Positions 1-8,587 of a DNA stretch of 54,267 bases are shown in pieces. The translations under genes and the position numbers were made by a program. The notes beneath the pieces are model-generated. The model made no database searches and had not been told where the DNA came from. It was given only the letters and a program-made list of their open reading frames with translations. Every line of letters begins with the position of its first letter. The first letter of the stretch is position 1. Origin of the DNA: Candidatus Vagococcus giribetii (GTDB lineage Bacteria; Bacillota; Bacilli; Lactobacillales; Vagococcaceae); contig NZ_JAFLVX010000031.1 in the NCBI RefSeq assembly GCF_017316185.1, positions 1 through 54,267 of the forward strand, read 5' to 3'.

Positions 1-72
1 AGATTTTTGGTCTAACTTTTTGGGGTCGCTTCATTAAGTTTATGCCACAGTCTTTTTTAGTTTAAACAATCC

Positions 73-540
73 TTACTTTAATGCCTTTAAATACCATCGA
101 TCCATTGCTGAATGAGGTGAACCTTCTAGTGGCTTATCCAGTAACTCGAAGCCATATTTGTCATATAAATAACAAGCAGACTCTAAGTCACTATGAGTTT
201 CTAAGTAGCAATACTCATAATGAAGCCCCGCAAAATCAAGTGCTGCATCCATTAATTGTCTGCTTAACCCTTTTCCTTGAAAGCTTTGATCTAAATAAAG
301 CTTTTGCAACTCGCAAACTCCATCCTTGAAAGGAGCGATTCCCACGCCTCCAACAATAATACGAGATTCTTCAATCACCCAATAATTAGAACCCCTTTTT
401 TCATAATAGGCAAACAAATTATTGAGTTCAGGATCAAAATAAGCAGTTCCTGGTTTATCTAAACCTAAAGACTTTAAGGAGGTTTGGATTAAATCTTTGA
501 CTTGTTTGTTATCAGAAAATGTCATTTCTCTTAAAATCAT
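73..540 (-). CDS. GNAT family N-acetyltransferase
   Basis: A 155-residue single-domain protein with the GNAT fold pattern. The acetyl-CoA pyrophosphate-binding loop is visible as QGKGLS (about residue 88), preceded by the strand ELQKLYLD and followed by the helix LSRQLMDAALDFA. The C-terminal YDKYGFEL motif is typical of the family. Such enzymes transfer acetyl from acetyl-CoA to an amine on a small molecule or protein; the acceptor cannot be read from sequence. The start has a strong AGGAGG site and the gene lies 12 bp after the prolyl iminopeptidase gene on the same strand, so the two are probably co-transcribed. No signal peptide, so cytosolic. Confidence 0.88.
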   Translation of the reverse strand: MILREMTFSDNKQVKDLIQTSLKSLGLDKPGTAYFDPELNNLFAYYEKRGSNYWVIEESRIIVGGVGIAPFKDGVCELQKLYLDQSFQGKGLSRQLMDAALDFAGLHYEYCYLETHSDLESACYLYDKYGFELLDKPLEGSPHSAMDRWYLKALK

Positions 541-552
541 TTTACTCGCCTC

Positions 553-1431
553 CTAATCATGTTGATTTAACCAAGTTTTTAGGACACATTGATAGGCTTT
601 TTCTTCATCTACAAAAGGCATATGGCGACTATTTGCAAATAATTCCCACGTAGCATTTGGAAGTCGGTCATACATGGTTTTAGCAATCACAGGAGTACTT
701 AAATCATCTGCACCGCTTGTAATTAGCGTTGAGGTTGTTATTGTTCCTAACTGGTCCGTGTAATCAAATTCTTTTAGTGTACCTAATGGGAAGAATTCAT
801 TTGGTCCCCAAGCCACTTCATAAGACTGCTTTCCTTGGTTCTTCTTACGTCTAAGAGGTTCTTTTGAATCATCAGTTGGCATATCTGCTGCATGTCGCTT
901 CATAAACCGTTCATTTGCCGCTAAATAATCTGGTTGAGTAAAATCATGACTGGTTTCAGCAGCTAGAATACTCTGTTGATCCTCTAAACTCATTAATTTA
1001 ATCAGGCGATGTTGTTCCTCTTTCCATAGATTAGCTGAAGATAACGTGCTTGATAAAATAAGACTTTTGATTCCTTTTGGTTGTTTATCACACATATACA
1101 TTATAAGAAGCATCCCACCCCAAGATTGCCCTAGTAAGTGTAGTTCATCTAGTTCCAAGTAATCTCTAAGAGTCGTTAGTTCTTCTAACCACGTATCTGC
1201 TTGCCACAAGTCGGGATCATTTGGTATAGAAGATAAACCACAGCCTAGCTGATCATACATAATCAGTTGGCGTCCGTCTAAATCCCATTCCTCAAAAAGT
1301 TCAAAATAATTATGAGTTGAACCTGGTCCTCCGTGAAGTAATAATAAAGGTGCTTTCTCTGATGGTTCTCCTACTATTCGGTAGTAAGTTTGATATTCCC
1401 GAAAAGGCATATAGCCTTCAATAACTTTCAT
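553..1431 (-). CDS. pip: Prolyl iminopeptidase (proline iminopeptidase)
   Basis: An alpha/beta-hydrolase of the S33 family that removes N-terminal proline from peptides in the cytosol. The oxyanion-hole motif LHGGPGS, the following QLGCGLSS, the nucleophile elbow GQSWGG, the Asp region TSGADDLSTP and the C-terminal catalytic His in SRHMPFV are all present. It reads collinearly with Lactobacillus PepI through its length. A longer frame opens at 1464, but I chose the ATG at 1431: the protein then begins MKVIEGYMPF, matching the MQITEKYLPF start known for lactobacillar PepI. The upstream ATG has its only AGAGG about 16 bases away. In Lactobacillales this enzyme takes part in using casein or other Pro-rich peptides. 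The GNAT gene follows 12 bp downstream. Confidence 0.92.
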   Translation of the reverse strand: MKVIEGYMPFREYQTYYRIVGEPSEKAPLLLLHGGPGSTHNYFELFEEWDLDGRQLIMYDQLGCGLSSIPNDPDLWQADTWLEELTTLRDYLELDELHLLGQSWGGMLLIMYMCDKQPKGIKSLILSSTLSSANLWKEEQHRLIKLMSLEDQQSILAAETSHDFTQPDYLAANERFMKRHAADMPTDDSKEPLRRKKNQGKQSYEVAWGPNEFFPLGTLKEFDYTDQLGTITTSTLITSGADDLSTPVIAKTMYDRLPNATWELFANSRHMPFVDEEKAYQCVLKTWLNQHD

Positions 1432-1505
1432 ACAACCCCAACTTTCATTTTTTTGTCTTGACATGATTATAAGAAAGAAACCTCTATCTGTCTATCCTAT
1501 AACAA

Positions 1506-1547
1506 TAAAAAAAGGTTGTGATACAAGTATGAAACCTGTATCACAAC
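1506..1547 (-). terminator. Intrinsic terminator of the lemA operon
   Basis: An 11-bp perfect stem (1515-1525 with 1537-1547) with an 11-nt loop; in minus-strand reading it is followed by a T run at 1513-1506. It lies just after the DUF2500 gene stop. Confidence 0.85.
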
Positions 1548-1555
1548 GCTTTTAA

Positions 1556-1921
1556 TTAGAGTTGATTTAAACGAAATTCTTTTAACCATTTTCGTTGATA
1601 GACTAATTCTCCTGTATCACCAACAGCATATTGTCTAAACTTTTTGTAAGACACATCTAGAATGACTCTCCCACCATACTCTGTTTCAAAAGTAAAACTG
1701 TGTCTGGTGCTACTAGATCTTGTTCCATCACTATTTCCATGTTGTTGAGTGCTTGCGTCTTTACTAATGAGTTTGGCTTCTACTGTGACTTGATCAGCTG
1801 TTAGGTTTAGAATCAAATTGACTAAATGATAACCTAAAACGAGGACAAATCCGCCCACAATAAGCCAAAAAGCAATTGAAAAAAGTGAACTAAAACCTGA
1901 AGATGTTTCAAATACTTCCAT
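1556..1921 (-). CDS. DUF2500 domain membrane protein
   Basis: A 121-residue protein with one membrane helix at about residues 14-36 (IAFWLIVGGFVLVLGYHLV) and a C-terminal beta-rich domain. The pattern FTFETEYGG, LDVSYKKFRQYAVGDTGELVYQRKWLKEF resembles DUF2500 (YhhM-type) proteins, in which a hydrophobic anchor precedes a small domain ending in GD.G.L..Q. The function is unknown. It is the last gene of a three-gene operon after lemA and the TPM-domain gene, 24 bp from the latter, with GAGGA before the ATG. Its context suggests a role at the cell envelope with the LemA/TPM pair; that is inference. Confidence 0.72.
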   Translation of the reverse strand: MEVFETSSGFSSLFSIAFWLIVGGFVLVLGYHLVNLILNLTADQVTVEAKLISKDASTQQHGNSDGTRSSSTRHSFTFETEYGGRVILDVSYKKFRQYAVGDTGELVYQRKWLKEFRLNQL

Positions 1922-1945
1922 TCCTCACCACTCCTTTTTACCTAA

Positions 1946-3469
1946 CTACCAACCACCAGAAAAACCGCCTCCGCCTGATGAGCCTCCGCCAAAGGAAGAA
2001 CCTCCACCGCCACCAAAGCCTGAACCACTGTTGTTATTATTGTGGTAGCTAGACCAAATCATCGCTTGCATATAGTAACTACCTAAAGTCATATTAGTTA
2101 GATCATTCAAAGCTTGACGTTTTTGTTCATTCGCCATCTGTCTTCGGCGTTTTTCAGCAAAACGATACGCGCTTCTTAAAGACTGGGGTGTGATTTGAAT
2201 TTTTTGGAGTAACAGCGGATCTGATAAATCTTGCTCTTGTAAGAAGTAATACACCATTAGAGCTACTTCAAGTTCATAATCAAGTTTTCTCAAACGAACG
2301 TTGTTTTCCTCTAAATAGCGTTCACTTAGTGTTTCTACATAGCGTTTATTTTCTTTAGAAATTCTCAAATTCTCTTTATGTTTCTCACGAGTTGTTACAA
2401 CATATTGAGTTATTTCAAACATCGCATCACTCTCTAAGTATGGATTAGATGAGAGTGGATATGAGAAACTACTTGCTCTAGGTAACAATTCCTGTTTCAA
2501 GTCTTTAAAATATTTATCTTCTAAATATACAGAAATATCATAGGGTGCCTCTTCTTTTGAATTTCGCCAATACTGGATTAAGCTATCTTCTAGTAGGTAT
2601 TGACTTAGCCAATTAATCATCTGTTCATCACTAGATAAAATACGTTTTTTGCTAGGTGAATAATACAAAGTCTTCGCTAAATATTTTGATAGGTTGACTT
2701 GTCTAATGCCTTGAACATTTCCGAAATTGATAAGACTTGACGTATTGTCCACATAGACATAACCATCTACGTTTCTATTAAGATATTTTTTACTAATCGT
2801 TGCTCTCATCTTAGAAAGACCTGCACGGTAAATCAAGAAAAGTAACACTACAAGCCCGATAGCACCTAAAATAATATTAAAGATGGTTTTCATCATTTTG
2901 GCTTCTCGTTCTTTTTCCTTAGTAACAATTTCTTTAGCCGCATCTATGTCACTGTATTTTTCAGTGACAAGTGATTCAATATTTTTAGAAACTAGCATAA
3001 CAGCCTGACCATATTGATCATCTTGAAGTAACTCAGTCGCTTTATCTGTTACAATTTTTTCTTTCATGCTATCTGTTATGACATCTTCCACACCATAACC
3101 TGTTTCTAACCGATATTTATGATCATCAACAGCAATAACAAATAAAAAACCATTATCTAACTCTTTGTCACCTATTCCCATTTGTTCAAACTTTTTTGTT
3201 GCATAGTCTTCTATTGAATCATAACCATCTAAGTTTTTTAAGGTAACAACAGCATATTGAGGCTTACCGGGTAAATTAGCAAATCTCTCTTCATTCATTT
3301 GCTTAATAGACTCTTTATCCTGAGCCGTTAAAATCCCTGCGTTATCTTCAACAAAGATATTATTAGCATCTGCTGCAGCAACTTGGGGAAAGGCAATGAT
3401 TATACCAAATAAGGTGACAAAAGCTACAGCAAGAAATGTTTTAACTCCCTGACTTACTCTCTTTTTCAT
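1946..3469 (-). CDS. TPM-domain (YgcG/DUF477 family) membrane protein with Gly-rich tail
   Basis: Starts with a signal peptide (KTFLAVAFVTLFGIIIAFPQVAAADA), followed by a TPM (YgcG/DUF477) domain from NIFVEDNAGILT to about residue 180, including the family signature NGFLFVIAVDDHKYRLETGYGVEDVI. A membrane helix follows near residues 195-215 (IFNIILGAIGLVVLLFLIY), then an about 260-residue charged cytosolic region rich in helices, and a Gly/Ser tail ending GGGGFSGGW. A longer frame starts at GTG 3478, but that codon is inside the AGGAGGTG ribosome-binding site; the ATG at 3469 has ideal spacing. LemA and TPM proteins are often encoded together; the TPM domain lies outside the membrane. Biochemical role unclear. 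Confidence 0.85.
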   Translation of the reverse strand: MKKRVSQGVKTFLAVAFVTLFGIIIAFPQVAAADANNIFVEDNAGILTAQDKESIKQMNEERFANLPGKPQYAVVTLKNLDGYDSIEDYATKKFEQMGIGDKELDNGFLFVIAVDDHKYRLETGYGVEDVITDSMKEKIVTDKATELLQDDQYGQAVMLVSKNIESLVTEKYSDIDAAKEIVTKEKEREAKMMKTIFNIILGAIGLVVLLFLIYRAGLSKMRATISKKYLNRNVDGYVYVDNTSSLINFGNVQGIRQVNLSKYLAKTLYYSPSKKRILSSDEQMINWLSQYLLEDSLIQYWRNSKEEAPYDISVYLEDKYFKDLKQELLPRASSFSYPLSSNPYLESDAMFEITQYVVTTREKHKENLRISKENKRYVETLSERYLEENNVRLRKLDYELEVALMVYYFLQEQDLSDPLLLQKIQITPQSLRSAYRFAEKRRRQMANEQKRQALNDLTNMTLGSYYMQAMIWSSYHNNNNSGSGFGGGGGSSFGGGSSGGGGFSGGW

Positions 3470-3498
3470 TTCTTCCACCTCCTACAACAACTCATCTC

Positions 3499-4065
3499 TT
3501 AATTGTTAAATTTTACCTCAGGTGCTTTTTCAGCACCATCTGCTGCTTCAAAGTAATCTTTTTGATTAAATCCAGTCATATTAGCTACTAAAGATTTAGG
3601 GAATTTCTTGATTGACACGTTATATTCTTTAACAGCTTTGTTATAACGGTCACGTTCAACTGAGATTCTATTTTCAGTTCCTTCTAATTGAGTCATTAAA
3701 GTATTCACGTTTTCATTTGATTTAAGCTCTGGATAGTTTTCCATTACAACTAATAAACGAGATAAAGCTGTTTCCATTTGAGCTGAAGCTTCTGATGTTT
3801 CTTTTACTGTATTGGCACCAGCCATTTTACTTCTCGCATCAGCAATGTTACCAAATACTTCTTTTTCTTGTTTCATACTTCCTTCTACTGAATTAACTAA
3901 GTTAGGAATTAAATCATAACGTCGTTGCAATTTAGACTCCACTGTCGCCCACTGACTATCAACCTCTGCTTCTTTTGACACTAGGCTGTTATACGCTGTA
4001 AACACATAAATAACTAATACAGCAATAATTCCTACAATAACTAATAAGGGTGTATTTTTTTTCAT
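3499..4065 (-). CDS. lemA: LemA family protein
   Basis: 188 residues: an N-terminal membrane helix (LLVIVGIIAVLVIYVFTAYNSLV) followed by a helical domain with the LemA hallmarks EAEVDSQWATVESKLQRRYDLIPNLV, the central YPELKSN..V..L..QLEGTENRISVERDRYN and the closing YNVSIKKFP. Length and composition are ordinary for the family. The topology places a short N-terminus inside and the helical bundle outside or at the membrane. It is the first gene of the lemA / TPM / DUF2500 operon, with a strong AGGAGG site. Function poorly defined; homologues sit with TPM-domain proteins and are linked to envelope stress in several bacteria (family knowledge). Confidence 0.92.
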   Translation of the reverse strand: MKKNTPLLVIVGIIAVLVIYVFTAYNSLVSKEAEVDSQWATVESKLQRRYDLIPNLVNSVEGSMKQEKEVFGNIADARSKMAGANTVKETSEASAQMETALSRLLVVMENYPELKSNENVNTLMTQLEGTENRISVERDRYNKAVKEYNVSIKKFPKSLVANMTGFNQKDYFEAADGAEKAPEVKFNN

Positions 4066-4108
4066 TTCTTTTTCCTCCTAATATTTGACGATTTTTGTTA
4101 ATAAATTC

Positions 4109-4158
4109 ATTATATGGTTATCAACCATAACTTTCATCAGACCTAGGACTGATGAAAG
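4109..4158 (-). promoter_or_regulatory. Promoter region of lemA with two inverted repeats
   Basis: A TATAAT (-10) at 4109-4114 on the minus strand with ATGAAA 17 bp upstream as a possible -35 (4132-4137). A perfect 10-bp inverted repeat CTTTCATCAG-N8-CTGATGAAAG (4131-4140 / 4149-4158) covers the -35, and a 7-bp one TATGGTT-N3-AACCATA (4113-4119 / 4123-4129) covers the -10 side. They look like operator sites rather than terminators, since neither is followed by a T run. Confidence 0.5.
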
Positions 4159-4255
4159 AAACCATCCTTACCTAATATTCTAACATGCTTTTACTAAATA
4201 AAAAAAACATAACCGTCGTTGTATTAAGTCAGAACTATTTTTTCTTTGACGTCAT

Positions 4256-4284
4256 AAAAAAAGACTGCCACCTAAGTGACAATC
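4256..4284 (-). terminator. Terminator of the beta-1,2-glucan operon
   Basis: A 9-bp stem with G-U pairs (4276-4284 with 4263-4271), 4-nt loop, followed on the minus strand by a seven-T run (4262-4256), 6 bp after the lacI-family stop codon. Confidence 0.82.
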
Positions 4285-4290
4285 TTTTCT

Positions 4291-5256
4291 TTATTGTTCT
4301 CCAAATGATTCTCCTGGAATAAAACTTGTGTAAATCAAGCCATTAGAGGTAGGCTCATTTTTGATTAGTTGCATTAACTTCTCAACAGCTACCATTCCCC
4401 AACGTTTTTTTGAAAAACCAATCGTTGCAATAGTTGGTGAAATAATATTGCCGTAATAAGTGTTATCAAATCCAATAATTTGAATATCTTTCCCTATTTT
4501 TAATTCGGTGCGTCTAAAGAAGTCATACATCCCAATTACCATCTCATCATTGAAAGAAAAAATGGAAATAGGTTTTGAAGTCATTCTCAAATAAATTTCC
4601 TCAGCTATTCGCTTTCCTGACTTAGCGTCAAATGACCCTTGATGGAGATGATACTCCTTACCATAGCGTTTTAACTCTCTTTCAGTTGCTTCTAGTCGGC
4701 GCATGCTATCAAATGAATTTTCTGGTCCTGTCACAACATGTATTTCTGCTGTAGGTTGCTCAACAATTTTTTCGATGGCTAAAGTAGCACCACCAATGTT
4801 ATCTAACAACACATGACACAAATTGTCCCCTTCAACTTCACGATCTAAGGTCACCAACTTATAACCAAGCTTGCCATATTTTTCGATTTCCTCTGTTTCA
4901 AAGGTCCAATCTAAAATAATCACCCCATCTACCATTCGCTCTGGAATAAATAAATGAGATCTTTTACCACTACAAACAATCATTTCATAATCATATGATT
5001 GTAAGCCGTGCTTAATACCATCTAACAACTCGCCATAAAAACTACCCATGTAATCAGATAAATAAACAGCAATAATTTTTGTTTCTTGTCTTTTTAAAGC
5101 TTTAGCTGCCATATTAGGAACATAATTCATCTCACTGGCTATTTTTTCTATTCTTTGACGTGTTTCTTCTGTTACTTTATCACTTCCGTTTAGTGCGTAT
5201 GAAACCGTTGAGATAGAAACTCCTGCTACTTTAGCGATATCTCTTATTCCAACCAC
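4291..5256 (-). CDS. LacI family transcriptional regulator of the GH94/GH3 operon
   Basis: A LacI/GalR repressor: N-terminal helix-turn-helix (GIRDIAKVAGVSISTVSYALNG), hinge helix YVPNMAAKALKR, then a periplasmic-binding-protein-like effector domain (IIAVYLSDYMGSFYGELLDGI to the C-terminus). A longer frame begins at TTG 5271, inside the upstream gene, with no ribosome-binding site; the GTG at 5256 has GGAGAG seven bases upstream and starts exactly at the HTH, giving 321 residues. It is the last gene of the operon, 1 bp after the GH94 stop, which suggests autoregulation through the LacI-type boxes found at the operon promoter (16531-16627). The effector is probably a sophoro-oligosaccharide or glucose derivative (inference). 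Confidence 0.9.
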   Translation of the reverse strand: MVGIRDIAKVAGVSISTVSYALNGSDKVTEETRQRIEKIASEMNYVPNMAAKALKRQETKIIAVYLSDYMGSFYGELLDGIKHGLQSYDYEMIVCSGKRSHLFIPERMVDGVIILDWTFETEEIEKYGKLGYKLVTLDREVEGDNLCHVLLDNIGGATLAIEKIVEQPTAEIHVVTGPENSFDSMRRLEATERELKRYGKEYHLHQGSFDAKSGKRIAEEIYLRMTSKPISIFSFNDEMVIGMYDFFRRTELKIGKDIQIIGFDNTYYGNIISPTIATIGFSKKRWGMVAVEKLMQLIKNEPTSNGLIYTSFIPGESFGEQ

Positions 5257-5257
5257 T

Positions 5258-8200
5258 CTACATCTCTCCAATAAATAATTCTATTTCGTTAACCCCTTCA
5301 TTCATGGTATTTGAATAAAATGTATCTAACGAAATGACTAATCCTTCATTTCGATACCTATTTTGTTTGTCTTCAGTCTCTATTAGTTTACCATTAATTT
5401 TTAGCCCTTTCACGGGTTCAGTTAAATTGAATTTAATTTTTAATAATCGGTCTTCAAATTGGTATGTCAGCACCAAATCAGTCAATTCTTCTGGTAAAAC
5501 AGGGTCAAACAATAACTGCTCACTGTTTTTTCTGATTCCTAAAACATTACTGATTAATTGGTTTATATAAATACCAGGACCACTTGAGTAAATTCTCCAA
5601 CCGCCTTTCACACCACGGTCTTTTGTTTTTAACTCGTTAAAGTTGTCTTGTGCGTCATAACGTGTTTTAAAGTCACCATCTGAACTACTGAAATAAGCAT
5701 TAGCTTGTCGCAACTCACTATTAGAAACAACTTCTTGGATACCAATCGGATTAATTTTTTCTAAGTTTGACCACGTTTCATTTCGTTTACCAATCTTAGC
5801 CATGGCCTCGACATAACGAATGTGGGCATGAATATAGGCTAACCCAACTTCTCGACCTAAGTTAGCTGCTTGCTCAGCACGTTTAAAGATTTGACTAACG
5901 CCACCCTTGTAATGAGCTGGTTGATTCATTAAACGAACTGCATCTGGGAAGACAAGGTTCTTTTCAATAATCTCAACATGCTTAGCCACTTCTTCTTCGT
6001 CAATTAACTCAGAAATCATACTTCTTGTCATCGGTAATAAACGGTACGTAATCCCTGTCTTTTTATCACTTGGATGAATAATGAGCTCTGATTTTCCCGC
6101 TTCGTCCATATACAAGAAACCTGGAATAACCTCATCTGATAACATATAAGTATGGAAATCTTTGTAGATACCCACTGATAAGTCTTTAGCTCTTACACTA
6201 AAGGCCTCATTGTACTCACTCATCACTTCTGAGAATAATTTGAATGTTTGATACGTTAAGGCAACTGTCCAACTACTTGCCATGTTTTTCTTCAAGGTTT
6301 GATCAGCTGGTTGAAGTGTATCATCCCAGTCACCATCACCATAACAAGACAAGAAAGTATCCTCTAAAAAGTTATCTTCAATGTAAGTAATTTGTTTGTT
6401 AATGTGTTGTATAAGCGTTTCTTCTTCTGTTGTTTTCTTGAAATCAACTCGACTAGAATAAGGAATCATCTCGTCTAACACTGAGTAGTCTTTTGTTACA
6501 TGTAAGTAATCACTAACTACTTTAAGCGGCCAAACAATAATATCTCCATGACTCTCATCAGCTTTAATCTCTTCAAATTTATCAAACATAAACCATTGTG
6601 GCCAGTTACCATCATCACTAAACTGATTAGCATAAATTGTTAGAATGATTGAGCGCACCATTTCTGGTTTATTCATTGCAAAGAAGTACTCAACAGGTCC
6701 CTGACAAACGTCACGCGTTCCCCAAGCAGCTCCACCGTATTGCTCTAAACCATGTGGTGATAAATAATGCACCAGCATGTTGTGGCTATACCATTTTACC
6801 AAGACATTCATTTTATCAACACGTTCTTGGGCTGTATGATTTAAATGGAAATGATTGCTTAAATTAGCTAAGTAATCATTATAGCTTTGACTAGCTTCTT
6901 CAAGAGTTGAACTCACTTCCTTAAAAGGCTCAGCTGAAAGCGTACCTTGAATAGTTAATGACACTTGTTCAGTAGCTGGTAAGTGAATCATAACTAGATT
7001 TTCATTAGTTGACATTTGGAAATAGTCAACTGCTGAAACTAAGTCAAATGCTTGTTTTACTTCAATACCGTATCTTAAATCAGGGTATTTAGGGAAAATA
7101 CTTGACTCTGCTGTTGGTGTAAAGAGTAGCTGTTGTTCTTGTCTAACCATCTCATAATCATGGCTACTTTCGTTATCGTTCATTACCACATCAAAACTTG
7201 TTAACCATTCGTATTGTTTTTGACTGTGACTGATAATTTCAAACTGAACACTTCTAGAATCACTAACTGTATAACTAGAAATTTCAATTAAATCGTCATT
7301 CAATTTATAATACCAAGTACCAAAGTTAAAGCCCATTTTAAAGGCTGAAGGTAAACCTAATCGTTGCCATTTTCCTTCCTGTTTTACAAATAAGCGTTGA
7401 CCTGATTTTTTAAGTAGATTCAAGGCATTTCGAGAGTTACTAATAAATTTATTAACAGTCGTATTCCCTAAAACAATTTGCGAGTTGAATAGTCCATTCA
7501 TGTACAAAGTACTAGCTAATACAGGATTTTCTATCGTACTCTCTTCACCACTAATAATAATATGACCATGAGATCTTTCCATTAATAATTCTTTTTCTTT
7601 CAGAACGACATGGTAGTCATTTTCGTCAAAGAATGATAATAACTCTCCCTCTTTGCTCGTCTCTTCCACACGTCTACTTGGGAATAAACTATCAACTTCA
7701 GCTGGTGTTAACACCTCACCTGACACGTCGCTGATTAATTCAGCTACAGGTAATTCTTTTCCAAGAGAAGCACCTAAACTTGGAAGGTTATTGAAACACA
7801 CCATAATATCTTTCTTGTCTATTTTTGCCTTAGCAATTGCCTCGCTATGAGACGGTAAAAATGCACCGTAAAAAATAACTTGTTGGCTTTCACCTGATAG
7901 AGTTATTGTTTCAGATTGTAGACCAGTATAAGCCATCTCATACTGGTAAACCTGACTTTCTAAATCTCTTGTATTAGCTAATTTAGAAAACATACTATTA
8001 GCGTTATTTTTTTCAAAGAATTGATAGCCATCTGTTGAATAATGGGTATTAGGTGTTAAGCTACCTTGTTGTAAATACGGAAAGTCGCTACCTTGAGGCA
8101 TATTTTGTCTTGAACAAACCACAAAATCACCATCTACAGAATCAATAAAGTGATCCACATATTGAGAATTATAGGCCTCATTTGATAAGATAACCCCTCT

Positions 8201-8575
8201 TGCAGCTAGTCCTAAATCCTGACCATAGATCACATCAACTTGTTCAGAGTTACCTGTTAAATTCACTTGCCAGAACCACATATCTTGATCAGATAATCTA
8301 AAGCTCACTTGATAAGTAATGCCTTCAACTTCTCCTGACCAAGTAATACCTTCCTCAAAGGTTTCACAAATACTATTTGACGCTTTTCCAATTAAAGGAT
8401 AAACCTGACAAGACTTTTCTTTAAAGACACGAAGGAAAAGATTATTTAAGCTACCATTAAATTCATTGCCAATGAATTGATTAATTAAGATATTAGTTGT
8501 TGATACTTCTTTGATATCTCCATGAGGTAAAAAAGAAAACGTTACTTGTTTACTATTAAAATTATTTTTTTTCAT
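5258..8575 (-). CDS. GH94 family phosphorylase, probable 1,2-beta-oligoglucan phosphorylase
   Basis: A 1105-residue cytosolic enzyme with GH94 landmarks: GAAWGTRDVCQGP, DDGNWPQWFMFDKF, ESHGDIIVWPLKV, and GDGDWDD (Asp749-Asp752), the region of the family's general acid. The N-terminal about 300 residues are a beta-sandwich, the centre an alpha/alpha barrel, and the C-terminus a small beta domain (VKGGWRIYSSGPGIYI onward). Cellobiose phosphorylases are near 800 residues; length and organisation here fit the 1,2-beta-oligoglucan phosphorylase group (Lin1839 of Listeria innocua is the known example). That enzyme splits beta-1,2-glucooligosaccharides with phosphate to glucose 1-phosphate. It sits next to a GH3 gene and oligosaccharide ABC transporter, as in Listeria. 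Other beta-glucan linkages cannot be excluded without alignment. Confidence 0.82.
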   Translation of the reverse strand: MKKNNFNSKQVTFSFLPHGDIKEVSTTNILINQFIGNEFNGSLNNLFLRVFKEKSCQVYPLIGKASNSICETFEEGITWSGEVEGITYQVSFRLSDQDMWFWQVNLTGNSEQVDVIYGQDLGLAARGVILSNEAYNSQYVDHFIDSVDGDFVVCSRQNMPQGSDFPYLQQGSLTPNTHYSTDGYQFFEKNNANSMFSKLANTRDLESQVYQYEMAYTGLQSETITLSGESQQVIFYGAFLPSHSEAIAKAKIDKKDIMVCFNNLPSLGASLGKELPVAELISDVSGEVLTPAEVDSLFPSRRVEETSKEGELLSFFDENDYHVVLKEKELLMERSHGHIIISGEESTIENPVLASTLYMNGLFNSQIVLGNTTVNKFISNSRNALNLLKKSGQRLFVKQEGKWQRLGLPSAFKMGFNFGTWYYKLNDDLIEISSYTVSDSRSVQFEIISHSQKQYEWLTSFDVVMNDNESSHDYEMVRQEQQLLFTPTAESSIFPKYPDLRYGIEVKQAFDLVSAVDYFQMSTNENLVMIHLPATEQVSLTIQGTLSAEPFKEVSSTLEEASQSYNDYLANLSNHFHLNHTAQERVDKMNVLVKWYSHNMLVHYLSPHGLEQYGGAAWGTRDVCQGPVEYFFAMNKPEMVRSIILTIYANQFSDDGNWPQWFMFDKFEEIKADESHGDIIVWPLKVVSDYLHVTKDYSVLDEMIPYSSRVDFKKTTEEETLIQHINKQITYIEDNFLEDTFLSCYGDGDWDDTLQPADQTLKKNMASSWTVALTYQTFKLFSEVMSEYNEAFSVRAKDLSVGIYKDFHTYMLSDEVIPGFLYMDEAGKSELIIHPSDKKTGITYRLLPMTRSMISELIDEEEVAKHVEIIEKNLVFPDAVRLMNQPAHYKGGVSQIFKRAEQAANLGREVGLAYIHAHIRYVEAMAKIGKRNETWSNLEKINPIGIQEVVSNSELRQANAYFSSSDGDFKTRYDAQDNFNELKTKDRGVKGGWRIYSSGPGIYINQLISNVLGIRKNSEQLLFDPVLPEELTDLVLTYQFEDRLLKIKFNLTEPVKGLKINGKLIETEDKQNRYRNEGLVISLDTFYSNTMNEGVNEIELFIGEM

Positions 8576-8587
8576 TATCTCACTCCA

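Noticed and set aside
1-72. A gene or terminator at the left edge
   Set aside because: Seventy-two bases with only weak inverted repeats and no open frame with support; nothing firm.
5258-8575. Cellobiose or laminaribiose phosphorylase, or cyclic beta-1,2-glucan synthase
   Set aside because: Disaccharide phosphorylases are shorter (about 800-900 residues) and cyclic glucan synthases far longer with a glycosyltransferase part. Size and neighbours favour oligoglucan phosphorylase; alignment would be decisive.
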